Of a stretch of DNA of 39,280 nucleotides, positions 30,569-38,465 are shown one piece after another. The first letter of the stretch is position 1. Each line of letters begins with the position of its first letter. The stretch covers positions 1 to 39,280 of the forward strand of contig NZ_SZQA01000053.1 of assembly GCF_005233835.1 (NCBI RefSeq), in the 5' to 3' direction. The position numbers and the translations under genes were made by a program. Source of the stretch: Herbidospora galbida. Lineage in GTDB: Bacteria > Actinomycetota > Actinomycetes > Streptosporangiales > Streptosporangiaceae. Under the pieces are notes generated by a model, which saw nothing but the letters and a program-made list of their open reading frames with translations, did not search any database and had not been told where the DNA came from.

Positions 30569-32104
30569 ATGCCTGTTGCACGTACGCGGTCCGCCGCGCT
30601 GGTCGGGGTGGCCGGGCATACCGTCGAGGTCGAGGCAGATGTCGGCCGGGGACTGGTGGGGACCCACTTCATCGGGCTGCTCGACACGGCGATCAGCGAG
30701 GCCCGGGACCGGGTCAGGTCGGCGCTGCTGAACAGCAGGTTCGACTGGCCCGACGCACGGGTGACCGTCTCGCTCTTCCCCGCCTCGCTGCCCAAGAAGG
30801 GCTCCTCCTTCGACCTGGCCATCGCCATGGCCGTGCTGGGCGCGGCGGGGCTGGTGCCGCCCGAGCGGATCGCGGAGCCGTTCTTTCTCGGCGAACTGGG
30901 GCTCGACGGCCGGGTGCGGCCCGTCCGCGGTGTCCTGCCGGCCGCGCTCGCGGCGGTCGCGGCCGGGGCGCGGACGATGGTGGTGCCCTCGGCCAACGCC
31001 GCCGAGGCGGCCCTCGTGCCGGAGCTCGCGGTGCTGCCGGTGGCGTCGCTGGGGGAACTGGTGGCGATCCTGCGGGAGGGCGAGGCACGGGCGCGGGCGC
31101 CCTACTTCGATCCGATGGAGCTCGCCGTCCCCGCCGAGGATAAGAGCCTCGATCTCGCCGACGTGGCAGGTCAGGCACAGGGCCGGTGTGCCCTGGAGAT
31201 CTGCGCGGCCGGGGGTCACAACCTGTGGTTTCTGGGGCCGCCGGGCACCGGCAAGACCATGCTGGCCGAGCGGCTGACCACGATCATCCCGCCGCTCGAC
31301 CGTGAGCAGGCCCTCGAGGTCACCGCGATCCACTCCATCGCCGGCACCCTCCCCACCGACCGTCCCCTGCTGGCCCGGCCGCCGTTCGTCGCGCCTCACC
31401 ACACCGCCTCGACGGCTGCGGTGATCGGCGGCGGGACGGGCCAGATCCGCCCCGGCGCGGTGTCGCTGGCGCATCGCGGGATCTTGTTTCTGGACGAAGC
31501 GCCGGAGTTTCCGTCCAGAGTGCTCGACTCGCTCCGCCAGCCGGTCGAGTCGGGGCAGGTCACGGTCTCGCGGGCGCACGGCTCGGTGACTTTCCCGGCC
31601 CGGTTCACCCTCGTGCTGGCCGCCAACCCGTGCCCCTGCGGGCTGAGCGGCGAGGCCGGGCGGTTCTGCACCTGCACTCCGGCCGTCCGGCGACGCTATC
31701 TGTCGCGGCTGTCCGGGCCGCTGCTCGACCGGATCGACGTGAAGGTACGGCTCTCGCCCCCCACCCGGGCCGAACTCCTCGCCGACCGCGCGCTCACCGA
31801 ATCCAGCGCCACCGTCGGCGAGCGGGTCGTCGAAGCCCGGGAGCGCGCGGCCGAACGTCTGACCGGCACCCCGTGGCGCCTGAACGCCGAGGTCCCCTCG
31901 TCGCTGCTGCACGGCGGCTGGCGCCTCGACCACCGCGTTCTGGCCCCGCTGCACCGTGCCGTCGACCTGGGCACCCTCAGCGCCCGGGGCGTCGACCGCG
32001 TGCTCCGGGTGGCCTGGACGATCGCCGACATCAGCCGGCGTCCCCGGCCGACGGCCGACGAGATCTCACTGGCACTCACGATGTGGATGGGAGAGGAACT
32101 GTGA
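30569..32104 (+). CDS. comM: ComM/YifB family Mg-chelatase-like AAA+ ATPase
   Basis: AAA+ helicase-type protein, 511 aa, linked in other bacteria to branch migration during natural transformation. An N-terminal Lon-protease-like fold (1-170: LVGVAGHTVEVEADVGRGL, then DLAIAMAVLGA and EFFLGELGLDGRVRPVRGVLP-like block) comes first. The Mg-chelatase AAA+ core follows, with Walker A GPPGTGKTM (223-231), Walker B LFLDEAPEF, the Cys-rich insert NPCPCGLSGEAGRFCTC and a C-terminal helical domain. ATG 30569 has GTGAGAGG 7 nt upstream. Its stop overlaps dprA. Confidence 0.93.
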   Translation: MPVARTRSAALVGVAGHTVEVEADVGRGLVGTHFIGLLDTAISEARDRVRSALLNSRFDWPDARVTVSLFPASLPKKGSSFDLAIAMAVLGAAGLVPPERIAEPFFLGELGLDGRVRPVRGVLPAALAAVAAGARTMVVPSANAAEAALVPELAVLPVASLGELVAILREGEARARAPYFDPMELAVPAEDKSLDLADVAGQAQGRCALEICAAGGHNLWFLGPPGTGKTMLAERLTTIIPPLDREQALEVTAIHSIAGTLPTDRPLLARPPFVAPHHTASTAAVIGGGTGQIRPGAVSLAHRGILFLDEAPEFPSRVLDSLRQPVESGQVTVSRAHGSVTFPARFTLVLAANPCPCGLSGEAGRFCTCTPAVRRRYLSRLSGPLLDRIDVKVRLSPPTRAELLADRALTESSATVGERVVEARERAAERLTGTPWRLNAEVPSSLLHGGWRLDHRVLAPLHRAVDLGTLSARGVDRVLRVAWTIADISRRPRPTADEISLALTMWMGEEL

Positions 32105-33210
32105 CCGGTGACCGGGCCGCACGCGCGGCCTTGACCCGGATCGCCGAAACCGGCGACGAGACCATGGGCCGCCAGATCGCGGCCCACGGCGCGGAGGCCG
32201 TGCTGGCCGGAATCCGTACCGGAACCCTGGACGGGGTCGACGAACGCAGGGCGGCGGCCTGGCGCATGCGGGCTTCAGCAGCCGGCGACCCCGACGACGA
32301 CCTCGCGCGCCACCGGTTCGTCATTCCCGGCGACCCCGACTGGCCGGGTCAACTCGACGACCTGGGCGACGCCCGCCCCATCGGCCTCTGGGTTGACGGC
32401 GCAGGCGATCTGCGCCGGGCCTCCACCCGGTCGATCGCCCTGGTCGGGGCAAGGGCGGCCAGCGCCTACGGGGTGAACGTGGCCTCCGAACTGGCCTGCC
32501 GCCTCTCCGACCGGGGCTACTCGGTGATCTCCGGAGGCGCGTACGGCATCGACGCCGCCGCCCACCGGGGCTGCCTGGCCGGCCCGTCGCCGACGGTCGC
32601 GATCCTGGCCTGCGGGGTGGACGTCCCCTACCCGGCGGCCCACCAGGATCTCTTCGCCGCCATCCGGGAGGAGGGCCTGGTGATCAGCGAATCACCGCCG
32701 GGGGTGAACCCGACGCGGTTGCGCTTCCTCGTCCGCAACCGGGTCATCGCGGCGCTGTCGCGGGGGACGGTGGTCGTGCAGGCCGCTCCCCGGTCGGGGG
32801 CGTTGAACACCGCCCACCACGCGTTCCAGTTGAACCGGCAGCTGATGGCCATCCCGGGCCCGGTGACGAGCGACGTCTCGGCCGGCTGCAACAACCTGAT
32901 CCGTCTCGGAAAAGCCGTGTGCGTGACGTCGGCTGAGGAGATCCTGGAACAGGTCGGCCAGGCCGGAGACGACATCGCCCCCATCCCGCGTGGCCCCGTC
33001 ACCCGCCGTGACCTGCTCAGCGTGGAGTCCAAGCGCGTCCTCGACGCGATGCCGGGCGGGCTGGGGGTGATCGGCCCGGCCGAGGTGGCGCTCAAGGCCG
33101 GTCTGCCGCTGCCGGTGGCCCTGGGCTGCCTGGGCGGCCTGGAGGCCGGCGGCTTCCTGAAGAGGGAGGGGACCGGCTGGCGGCTGACCGCTAGAGGAAG
33201 GGGAAGATAG
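32101..33210 (+). CDS. dprA: DNA processing protein DprA
   Basis: DprA/Smf Rossmann-fold protein, 369 aa, loads RecA on incoming single-stranded DNA in transformable bacteria; its role in actinomycetes is unclear. The core is VGARAASAYG (115-124), GGAYGIDAAAHRG, FLVRNRVIAALSRGTVVVQA and SGALNTAHHA, ending with a winged-helix C-terminal domain (about 300-365). GTG 32101 overlaps the comM stop (GTGA); an open extension upstream belongs to comM in another frame. Most homologues carry VVVEA at the position of VVVQA here. Confidence 0.93.
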   Translation: MTGDRAARAALTRIAETGDETMGRQIAAHGAEAVLAGIRTGTLDGVDERRAAAWRMRASAAGDPDDDLARHRFVIPGDPDWPGQLDDLGDARPIGLWVDGAGDLRRASTRSIALVGARAASAYGVNVASELACRLSDRGYSVISGGAYGIDAAAHRGCLAGPSPTVAILACGVDVPYPAAHQDLFAAIREEGLVISESPPGVNPTRLRFLVRNRVIAALSRGTVVVQAAPRSGALNTAHHAFQLNRQLMAIPGPVTSDVSAGCNNLIRLGKAVCVTSAEEILEQVGQAGDDIAPIPRGPVTRRDLLSVESKRVLDAMPGGLGVIGPAEVALKAGLPLPVALGCLGGLEAGGFLKREGTGWRLTARGRGR

Positions 33211-33216
33211 ACGGAT

Positions 33217-34482
33217 ATGTCGGGAGATCTTGAGGACGCGATACGGGCCTTCGAACGCCACCTCCGGGTCGAACGCGGCCTGGCGGCCAACACCGTACGG
33301 GCCTACATGGGCGACCTGTCGTCCCTGGCGGAACATCTCATCGACGTGGGCGCCGATCGGGTCGAACTGATCGACGTGGGGCTGCTGCGGGAGTGGCTGG
33401 GGGAGCAGCACGAGACGGGCAAGTCCCGCGCGACCCTGGCCCGTCGCACGGCCTGCGTCCGCTCCTTCACGGCCTTCTGCCATCGGGCCGGGTGGCTGGC
33501 CACCGATCCGGGCCTGCTGCTCGGCACGGCCCGGGCCAGACGAACCCTCCCGAAGGTCCTCGACCAGGCGGAGGCAGCGAGGATGCTGGACCTCTGGCGA
33601 GGTGGTGGAGGAGACGCTCCCAGCGGCGCGCGATCGGCCGGCGGTCTGCGCGACGAGACCGGTGACCACTCCGGCCACGCCTTCGACGGGCCAGAACCGA
33701 GTGGTTCGCCTTCCGGGGCTCGTGATCCTCGTGCTGAGGAAGTGATCTCACGCCAGGAGGCGGCCGAATCGGCTGCCGGACGCGGGGGCGCCTGCCACGC
33801 CGGTGATGATCTCGGCTCCGCACAGGCGACCACTGCTGCAGACGGTGCGGGCCGGTCCGGTCGCGGTGCTCTCGGTTCCCGGTCGAGTGCCGCGTTCCCG
33901 GAAGCCGACAGGGCCGGTGATCCGGCGCGAGGGCGTGCTGCCGAAGAGACGGCGGCCGAGGCTGAACCGCTCGTGGTGGCGAAAGGGCTTCGGGATCAAG
34001 CCCTGCTGGAGGTGCTCTACGCCACCGGGATCCGGGTCGGCGAGCTCTGCGGGCTCGACCTGGATGACGTCGACAGGGAGCGGCGGACCCTACGGGTGCT
34101 CGGCAAGGGCGGTAGGGAGCGGGTCGTGCCGCTGGGTGTTCCGGCGCTCGATGCGGTCGACGCCTGGTGTGTCCGTGGGCGGCCCATCCTCGTCTCGAAG
34201 AGGTCTGGCAGCGCCCTCTTCCTCGGGGTCAAGGGCGGCCGCATCGACCAGGGCGCCGTCCGGCGGATCGTGCACTCCCGGCTGGGTGAGGCGGGAGTGA
34301 CGGACATGGGCCCGCACGGCCTCCGTCACACGGCGGCCACCCACTTCTTGGAGGGCGGCGCCGATCTCCGCAGTGTTCAGGAACTTCTCGGCCACGCGTC
34401 TCTGGGGACCACCCAGATCTACACGCACGTCTCCATCGAGCGTCTCAGGGCCGCCTATCAGCAGGCCCACCCCCGGGCCTGA
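33217..34482 (+). CDS. xerC: Tyrosine recombinase XerC-like, with a large central insertion
   Basis: Site-specific tyrosine recombinase, 421 aa against about 300 for XerC. The N-terminal SAM-like DNA-binding domain (1-105) ends with the normal RRTLPKVLDQAEAARMLD. The catalytic domain resumes at KGLRDQALLEVLYATGIRVGEL. All catalytic residues are present: Arg273, Lys297, His367, Arg370, His393 and nucleophile Tyr402. Residues about 127-253 (bases about 33595-33975) form an insertion rich in Gly, Ala, Ser, Asp and Arg without regular structure, where XerC has a 5-15-residue linker. ATG 33217 lies 6 nt after dprA. It likely resolves chromosome dimers, but no dif site is in the window. The 3' end overlaps the convergent M23 gene by 38 nt. 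Confidence 0.9.
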   Translation: MSGDLEDAIRAFERHLRVERGLAANTVRAYMGDLSSLAEHLIDVGADRVELIDVGLLREWLGEQHETGKSRATLARRTACVRSFTAFCHRAGWLATDPGLLLGTARARRTLPKVLDQAEAARMLDLWRGGGGDAPSGARSAGGLRDETGDHSGHAFDGPEPSGSPSGARDPRAEEVISRQEAAESAAGRGGACHAGDDLGSAQATTAADGAGRSGRGALGSRSSAAFPEADRAGDPARGRAAEETAAEAEPLVVAKGLRDQALLEVLYATGIRVGELCGLDLDDVDRERRTLRVLGKGGRERVVPLGVPALDAVDAWCVRGRPILVSKRSGSALFLGVKGGRIDQGAVRRIVHSRLGEAGVTDMGPHGLRHTAATHFLEGGADLRSVQELLGHASLGTTQIYTHVSIERLRAAYQQAHPRA

Positions 34483-34969
34483 TCGCGGCGTGATCGCCTG
34501 CGAGGGGGAGCAGCCTGACCTGGCCCAAGCCCATCAGGTGCAGCGGATCCAGGTAGAGGTCGCCGCTCAGCAGGCCCCAGTGCAGGCACGTCGCCGGACA
34601 GTGCCCGTCGGGCCCGCCCACCGTCCCCAGTACCTCCCCGGTCCGCACCCGCTGGCCCTCGGTCACCGTCGCGTCGACGGGCAGATACGTCGTTCGCAGC
34701 CCGTTGGCGTGCGCGACCGTCACCACGCCACGTCCGGCCACCCTCCGCGCCACCGTGACCACGCCCTCCCCGGCCGCCAGCACCTCCTGGCCACTCACCG
34801 CCGGCAGGTCGACCCCGCGATGGCCGGACAGCCAGCGTTCCGGCGGGGGAGCGAAGAGGCGGACGGGTTCGGGCTCGCCGGCCAGCGGCCACCCCCATGG
34901 GGTCGCGATCACGAGCGCCACCGAAGCTGGGAACAACATGGGCGACAGCCTGGCGAAACCGATACGCAC
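34445..34969 (-). CDS. M23-type (LytM) peptidase-like exported protein
   Basis: Predicted exported M23-fold protein, 174 aa, with a signal or anchor segment (SPMLFPASVALVIATPWGWPLA) at the N-terminus. Metal-ligand motif HRGVD gives His50 and Asp54. The C-terminal H-x-H motif reads C128-L-H130 in ATCLHWGLL, so the first His, the catalytic one in LytM, is Cys. GTG 34969 is the first in-frame start. It is conserved in this position (before rpsB) in actinomycetes. Activity is doubtful, and it could act as a regulator of hydrolases. Confidence 0.85.
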   Translation of the reverse strand: MRIGFARLSPMLFPASVALVIATPWGWPLAGEPEPVRLFAPPPERWLSGHRGVDLPAVSGQEVLAAGEGVVTVARRVAGRGVVTVAHANGLRTTYLPVDATVTEGQRVRTGEVLGTVGGPDGHCPATCLHWGLLSGDLYLDPLHLMGLGQVRLLPLAGDHAAIRPGGGPADRRP

Positions 34970-34989
34970 CGCGACCCGTCGGCGACCGC

Positions 34990-35055
34990 TTGTGGAAAAC
35001 CGTTCGAGGTATGTCCGGATCTGAGAGATCAGCCTGTGGAAGAGCTTGTGGATAA
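34990..35055 (-). promoter_or_regulatory. Three DnaA-box-like sites
   Basis: On the minus strand: TTATCCACA (complement of 35047-35055, a perfect consensus box), CTTCCACAG (complement of 35034-35042) and TTTCCACAA (complement of 34990-34998). They cluster in 66 bp between the M23 and CoA-transferase genes, close to both starts. No dnaA, dnaN or AT-rich unwinding element adjoins, so this is not oriC. Confidence 0.4.
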
Positions 35056-35067
35056 CTTGGGGATGCG

Positions 35068-36333
35068 GTGACCGGCGACGTCATTCACGACCTGGGGCTA
35101 CTTGCCGGGGTCGACCTCGGCCACGTCAGGGTCACCGGCCAGGAGCCGGTCATGCCGTCGCCGTTCCGGATCGGCACCGCCGCCGCGGCCAGTGTCGGGG
35201 CGGCGACGGCGGTTGTCGCGGCGCTGAACGGGGAGCGCGGGCGGGCGGAGGTCGACCTGCGGCACGCCGCCGTCGCGTTCCGCAGTGAGCGGCACTTCCG
35301 GATCGGGGGCGAGCCGATCCCGCTGTGGGCGCCGATCAGCGGTGACTACGCCTGCGCCGACGGCCGGGTCAGGATCCACGCCAACTTCGACCACCATCGC
35401 GACGCGGCGATGGCGGCTCTCGCGCTTCCCCCGGACGCCACGCGGGAGCAGGTGGGGGAGGCGTGCGGAGGGCGTACCGGCAAGGAGATCGAAGAGGCGG
35501 TCACCCGGGCGGGCGGATGCGCGGCCGCGATGCGCAGCAGGACCGAATGGGCCGGCCACCCCCACGGCCGGGCGGTGGCCGGGCGGCCGGTGCTCACGCT
35601 CGACCGGCTTCCCGGGCCGCCGCCAGGGGAGACGGGGATGCGCGTGGTCGATCTGACCCGGGTGATCGCCGGGCCGGTGGCGAGCCGGTTTCTCGCCTCT
35701 CACGGCGCCGATGTCATGCACGTCTGCGGGAGCGGCGTTCCCGAGGTTCCCGGGCTGGTGCTGGAGACGGCGGCCGGCAAGCGGTCGTGCCTGATCGATC
35801 TGCCCTCCGGTGCCGAGCTGCTTAGGGAGCTCATCCGGGGCGCCGACGTCGTCATCCGCGGCTATCGTCCCGGCGCGCTCGACCGGCTCGGGTTCGGGAC
35901 GGCCGATCTCGTCGCGCTGCGGCCCGGCATCGTCGTGGTCGACGTGTCCGCCTACGGGCCGGGGCCGTGGCTGGGGAGGCGCGGGTTCGACAGCCTCGTG
36001 CAGATGGTGACGGGGATCGTGGCCGAATCGGGTCCGCTGCCCTGTCAGGCGCTCGACCACGCCACCGGCTATCTCGCCGCCTTCGCGGCCGTGGCGGGGC
36101 TCCTGCGCAGACGGCGGGAGGGCGGGTCCTGGCACGCCACTCTCTCCCTCGCCGCCACCGCCCGCTGGCTGGACGGCCTCGGCCGCACGCCGCCCGGCGG
36201 CGAACCCGAGGTGGACGACCTGCTGGAGACGCGCGACGGCTACACCTTCGTCCGCCCGCCCGGGCTCATCGCCGGGCGTCCGCCAATCTGGTCTCCTCCG
36301 CCGCGTCCCGGAGAGCACGCGCCCGCCTGGTGA
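35068..36333 (+). CDS. Family III CoA-transferase (CaiB/BaiF type), rearranged
   Basis: CoA-transferase of family III, 421 aa, with unusual order. The motif that normally opens these proteins, MRVVDLTRVIAGPVASRFLASHGAD, starts only at about residue 192. The first 190 residues look like the second half of a CaiB domain: AAVVAALNGERG-like helix, VDLRHAAVAF, then the small domain ISGDYACADGRVRI and RSRTEWAGH. The second part holds GADVVIRGYRPGALDRLGF and the catalytic-type Asp330 in ALDHATGYLAA, but stops shortly after. This suggests a circular permutation. GTG 35068 is preceded by GGGGA. Substrate unknown. It overlaps the convergent MFS gene by 68 nt. Confidence 0.8.
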   Translation: MTGDVIHDLGLLAGVDLGHVRVTGQEPVMPSPFRIGTAAAASVGAATAVVAALNGERGRAEVDLRHAAVAFRSERHFRIGGEPIPLWAPISGDYACADGRVRIHANFDHHRDAAMAALALPPDATREQVGEACGGRTGKEIEEAVTRAGGCAAAMRSRTEWAGHPHGRAVAGRPVLTLDRLPGPPPGETGMRVVDLTRVIAGPVASRFLASHGADVMHVCGSGVPEVPGLVLETAAGKRSCLIDLPSGAELLRELIRGADVVIRGYRPGALDRLGFGTADLVALRPGIVVVDVSAYGPGPWLGRRGFDSLVQMVTGIVAESGPLPCQALDHATGYLAAFAAVAGLLRRRREGGSWHATLSLAATARWLDGLGRTPPGGEPEVDDLLETRDGYTFVRPPGLIAGRPPIWSPPPRPGEHAPAW

Positions 36334-37543
36334 GGCCCGCCAGCGGCGACAGCCACAGGCAGGGGATCGTCAGCAGCGCCCCCGCGAAGCACACCCACAT
36401 CGCCGGCCGCAGGCCCAGCAGCTCTCCGGCCACGCCGCCGAGCAGCCCGCCGACGCCCAGCGCGCCCTGCGTCAGGAAGTTGATCGACGCGTTCACCCGC
36501 CCGATCAGCTCGGGAGGGGTCTCCCGCAGCGACAGCGCACCCGAGCACACGCTGAAGCAGACCACGGCCACCCCCACCACGGCCTCGGCCGTGCCGATCA
36601 GCAGCACGCACCACCAGACCGGCCCGCTCACGGCCGCCATGACCAGGAACCCGAGCGGGAAGAACAGCACCGCCCCGAGCAGCACCGCGGGGCCTCCGAA
36701 GCGCCGTGACAGCTTGGGCGCCACGAACGCCCCCACGAGCCCGCCGGCGCCGAAGCCGATCATCATGATGCCGACGAGGCCGCCCGGCAGCCCGAGCACG
36801 TGGACGGCGTACAGCACGTAGACCGCCAGCTGGGCCGCCGCGAACAGGTTGACCGTCATGCCGCACAGCGCCAGAGCCCGCAGCACCGGGTGCCGGGCCA
36901 GCGCGGACATCCCCTCGGCGATCTCCCGCCGCAGCGCCCGCCGGGGGGCGACCGGGCGCTCCGGCTCCTCGGTGCGGATCGACCGCAGGAGCAGGGCCGA
37001 GGTCACGAAGGTCGCGGCGTTCACCAGCAGGGCCAGGGGCGCCGACAGCACGCTCACCAGGACGCCCGCGAGGCCGGGGCCGCCGAGCTGGGCGATGGAG
37101 AAGACCGACTGCATGCCGGCGATGGCCTCGGTCCGCTGGGGTTCGGCGACGACGCTGGTCAGGTGGGGCATGGTGAAGTTCCGGAAGGTGACGGTGCAGG
37201 TGCCGACCACCAGGGCCACGCCGATCAGCCAGTGGACCGTCAGCAGGCCGAGCAGCCAGGCGACGGGGATGGTCACGACGGCCGTACCGGAGATCAGTTC
37301 GCACAGCACCAGCACCGGGCGGCGTCGACGGACGCGGTCGGCCCAGACCCCGACGGGGAGGCCCACGAAGAGGAACGGGAGCGAGGCGGCGGCGGTGAGC
37401 ACGCCCATCTCCAGCGGGGAGGCGGCGAGCAGAGTGACGGCGGTGAGCGGGACGGCGAGGCGGGAGACCTCGCTGCCGGCTTCGGTGACGGCCCGGGCGG
37501 ACCAGAGGAGGCGGTAGTCACGCTGGCGGCGAAGGGGGATCAT
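36266..37543 (-). CDS. MFS transporter, multidrug/enterobactin-exporter type
   Basis: Major facilitator, 425 aa, about 12 TM segments, MFS_3/EntS-like. The N-terminus MIPLRRQRDYRLLWSARAVTEAGSEV and the loop GVWADRVRRRRPVLV are typical of this subfamily. It lies divergent to an ArsR-type regulator, whose likely operators cover its -35 and -10. The ATG lies 7 nt after the predicted -10, so the transcript is probably leaderless. The 3' end overlaps the convergent CoA-transferase gene. Confidence 0.9.
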   Translation of the reverse strand: MIPLRRQRDYRLLWSARAVTEAGSEVSRLAVPLTAVTLLAASPLEMGVLTAAASLPFLFVGLPVGVWADRVRRRRPVLVLCELISGTAVVTIPVAWLLGLLTVHWLIGVALVVGTCTVTFRNFTMPHLTSVVAEPQRTEAIAGMQSVFSIAQLGGPGLAGVLVSVLSAPLALLVNAATFVTSALLLRSIRTEEPERPVAPRRALRREIAEGMSALARHPVLRALALCGMTVNLFAAAQLAVYVLYAVHVLGLPGGLVGIMMIGFGAGGLVGAFVAPKLSRRFGGPAVLLGAVLFFPLGFLVMAAVSGPVWWCVLLIGTAEAVVGVAVVCFSVCSGALSLRETPPELIGRVNASINFLTQGALGVGGLLGGVAGELLGLRPAMWVCFAGALLTIPCLWLSPLAGLTRRARALRDAAEETRLADARR

Positions 37544-37548
37544 ATTTA

Positions 37549-37589
37549 TGAAAGTACTCTTTCAGAGTTATGAAGGCAATGCTTCATAT
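37549..37589. promoter_or_regulatory. Divergent promoters with two TGAA-N8-TTCA operators
   Basis: Two palindromes of equal size lie 22 bp apart: TGAAAGTACTCTTTCA (37549-37564) and TGAAGGCAATGCTTCA (37571-37586). For the minus-strand MFS gene, -35 TTGCCT (complement of 37574-37579) and -10 TACTTT (complement of 37551-37556) are 17 bp apart, one under each operator. For the regulator, TTCAGA (37561-37566) and TCATAT (37584-37589) are also 17 bp apart. Bound regulator would block both promoters. Confidence 0.65.
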
Positions 37590-37615
37590 CCTCGGACGCC
37601 CTACCGTGGAGCCCC

Positions 37616-38212
37616 ATGAAGAGCCATCGGATGGTCACCGACGACGTCGGGCTGCTGCGCGCCATGGCCCACCCGGCGCGGCTGGCGATCCTCGGCCGGC
37701 TCCAGGAGGAGGGTCCGGCGACGGCCACCGAGTGCGCCGAGGTGGCCGGGCTGTCGCCGAGCGCGTGCAGCTACCACCTGCGCACCCTCGCCAAGCACGG
37801 CCTCATCGAGGAGGCCCCCGCCCGCGGCGACGGGCGCGAGCGCGTGTGGCGGGCGCTCCAGAAGGGCTGGGGCATGAAAGACCCCGAAAGCGGCGAACTC
37901 ACCGCAGAGCTCCTCGCCGCCCAGAGCGCCGTCATCCAGACCGTGCTCGACGAGGCCTCCCGGCGCCTGGCGGAATATCTCGCCCAGTCGTCGCGGGAGT
38001 CGGCCGACTGGCGTCAGGCGACCCGGCTGGCCCACATGGTCCTCTACATGGACCCCGACGAGATCCGTGCGCTGGCCGAGCGCGTCGACGACCTCGTCGC
38101 CCCCTACCGCATCACGGAGCGCGACCCGGAGACCGCCCCCAACGGCGCCCGGGTGACCGAGTTCCAGCTCCGTCTCTTCCCCCGCGCTCCGAAAAGGACG
38201 TCAGAGGGCTGA
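37616..38212 (+). CDS. ArsR-family (HTH_20 type) transcriptional regulator
   Basis: Regulator of 198 aa. Winged-helix domain at about 10-90: LRAMAHPARLAILGRLQEEG, then SPSACSYHLRTLAKHGLIEEA as recognition helix and wing. The C-terminal 100 aa are helical (ELLAAQSAVIQTVLDEASRRLAEYL) and probably dimerise or bind the effector; no Cys metal motif is visible, so it is unlikely to sense metals. ATG 37616 has GTGGAG about 5 nt upstream. It probably represses itself and the divergent exporter. Confidence 0.88.
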   Translation: MKSHRMVTDDVGLLRAMAHPARLAILGRLQEEGPATATECAEVAGLSPSACSYHLRTLAKHGLIEEAPARGDGRERVWRALQKGWGMKDPESGELTAELLAAQSAVIQTVLDEASRRLAEYLAQSSRESADWRQATRLAHMVLYMDPDEIRALAERVDDLVAPYRITERDPETAPNGARVTEFQLRLFPRAPKRTSEG

Positions 38213-38295
38213 GGTGCGGAGCACTGCTTCCGTGCGGCCACCCTGAGGCCGGACCGAGGCCCGTCACCTCCTGACGCGCGGGCAGGTCAAGTCGT

Positions 38296-38436
38296 CCACC
38301 GGTTCCGGGTAGACTGTCCGGTGGTCTCCGTTGGTGAGGCCGAATTCGCACGCCCATTCACGAAACGTCCTCTCGGTCCGCCGATCAGGCGGCTGGAACG
38401 GTTCGGGGCGTCAGGGCGCGGGCCGCCGGCCCGTGC
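38296..38436 (+). promoter_or_regulatory. rpsB: rpsB leader with two inverted repeats
   Basis: CCACCGG (38296-38302) and CCGGTGG (38318-38324) flank TAGACT (38310-38315), a plausible -10. Further down, GCGCGGGCC (38416-38424) pairs with GGCCCGTGC (38428-38436) in a 9-bp stem with a GCC loop and one G-U, ending 16 nt before the rpsB Shine-Dalgarno GGAGGA (38453-38458). The leader is long (about 140 nt) for a ribosomal protein gene and may mediate feedback control by S2. Confidence 0.45.
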
Positions 38437-38465
38437 GTATAACCGAGATCGTGGAGGACCATTTC

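Noticed and set aside
31630-33210. A longer DprA with about 157 extra N-terminal residues
   Set aside because: The extension overlaps comM in another frame and is Arg/Pro/Ala-rich; GTG 32101 with the GTGA overlap gives the usual DprA length.
34990-35055. DnaA-box cluster as a replication origin
   Set aside because: Only three boxes, no AT-rich unwinding region, no dnaA/dnaN, and the surroundings are not origin genes.
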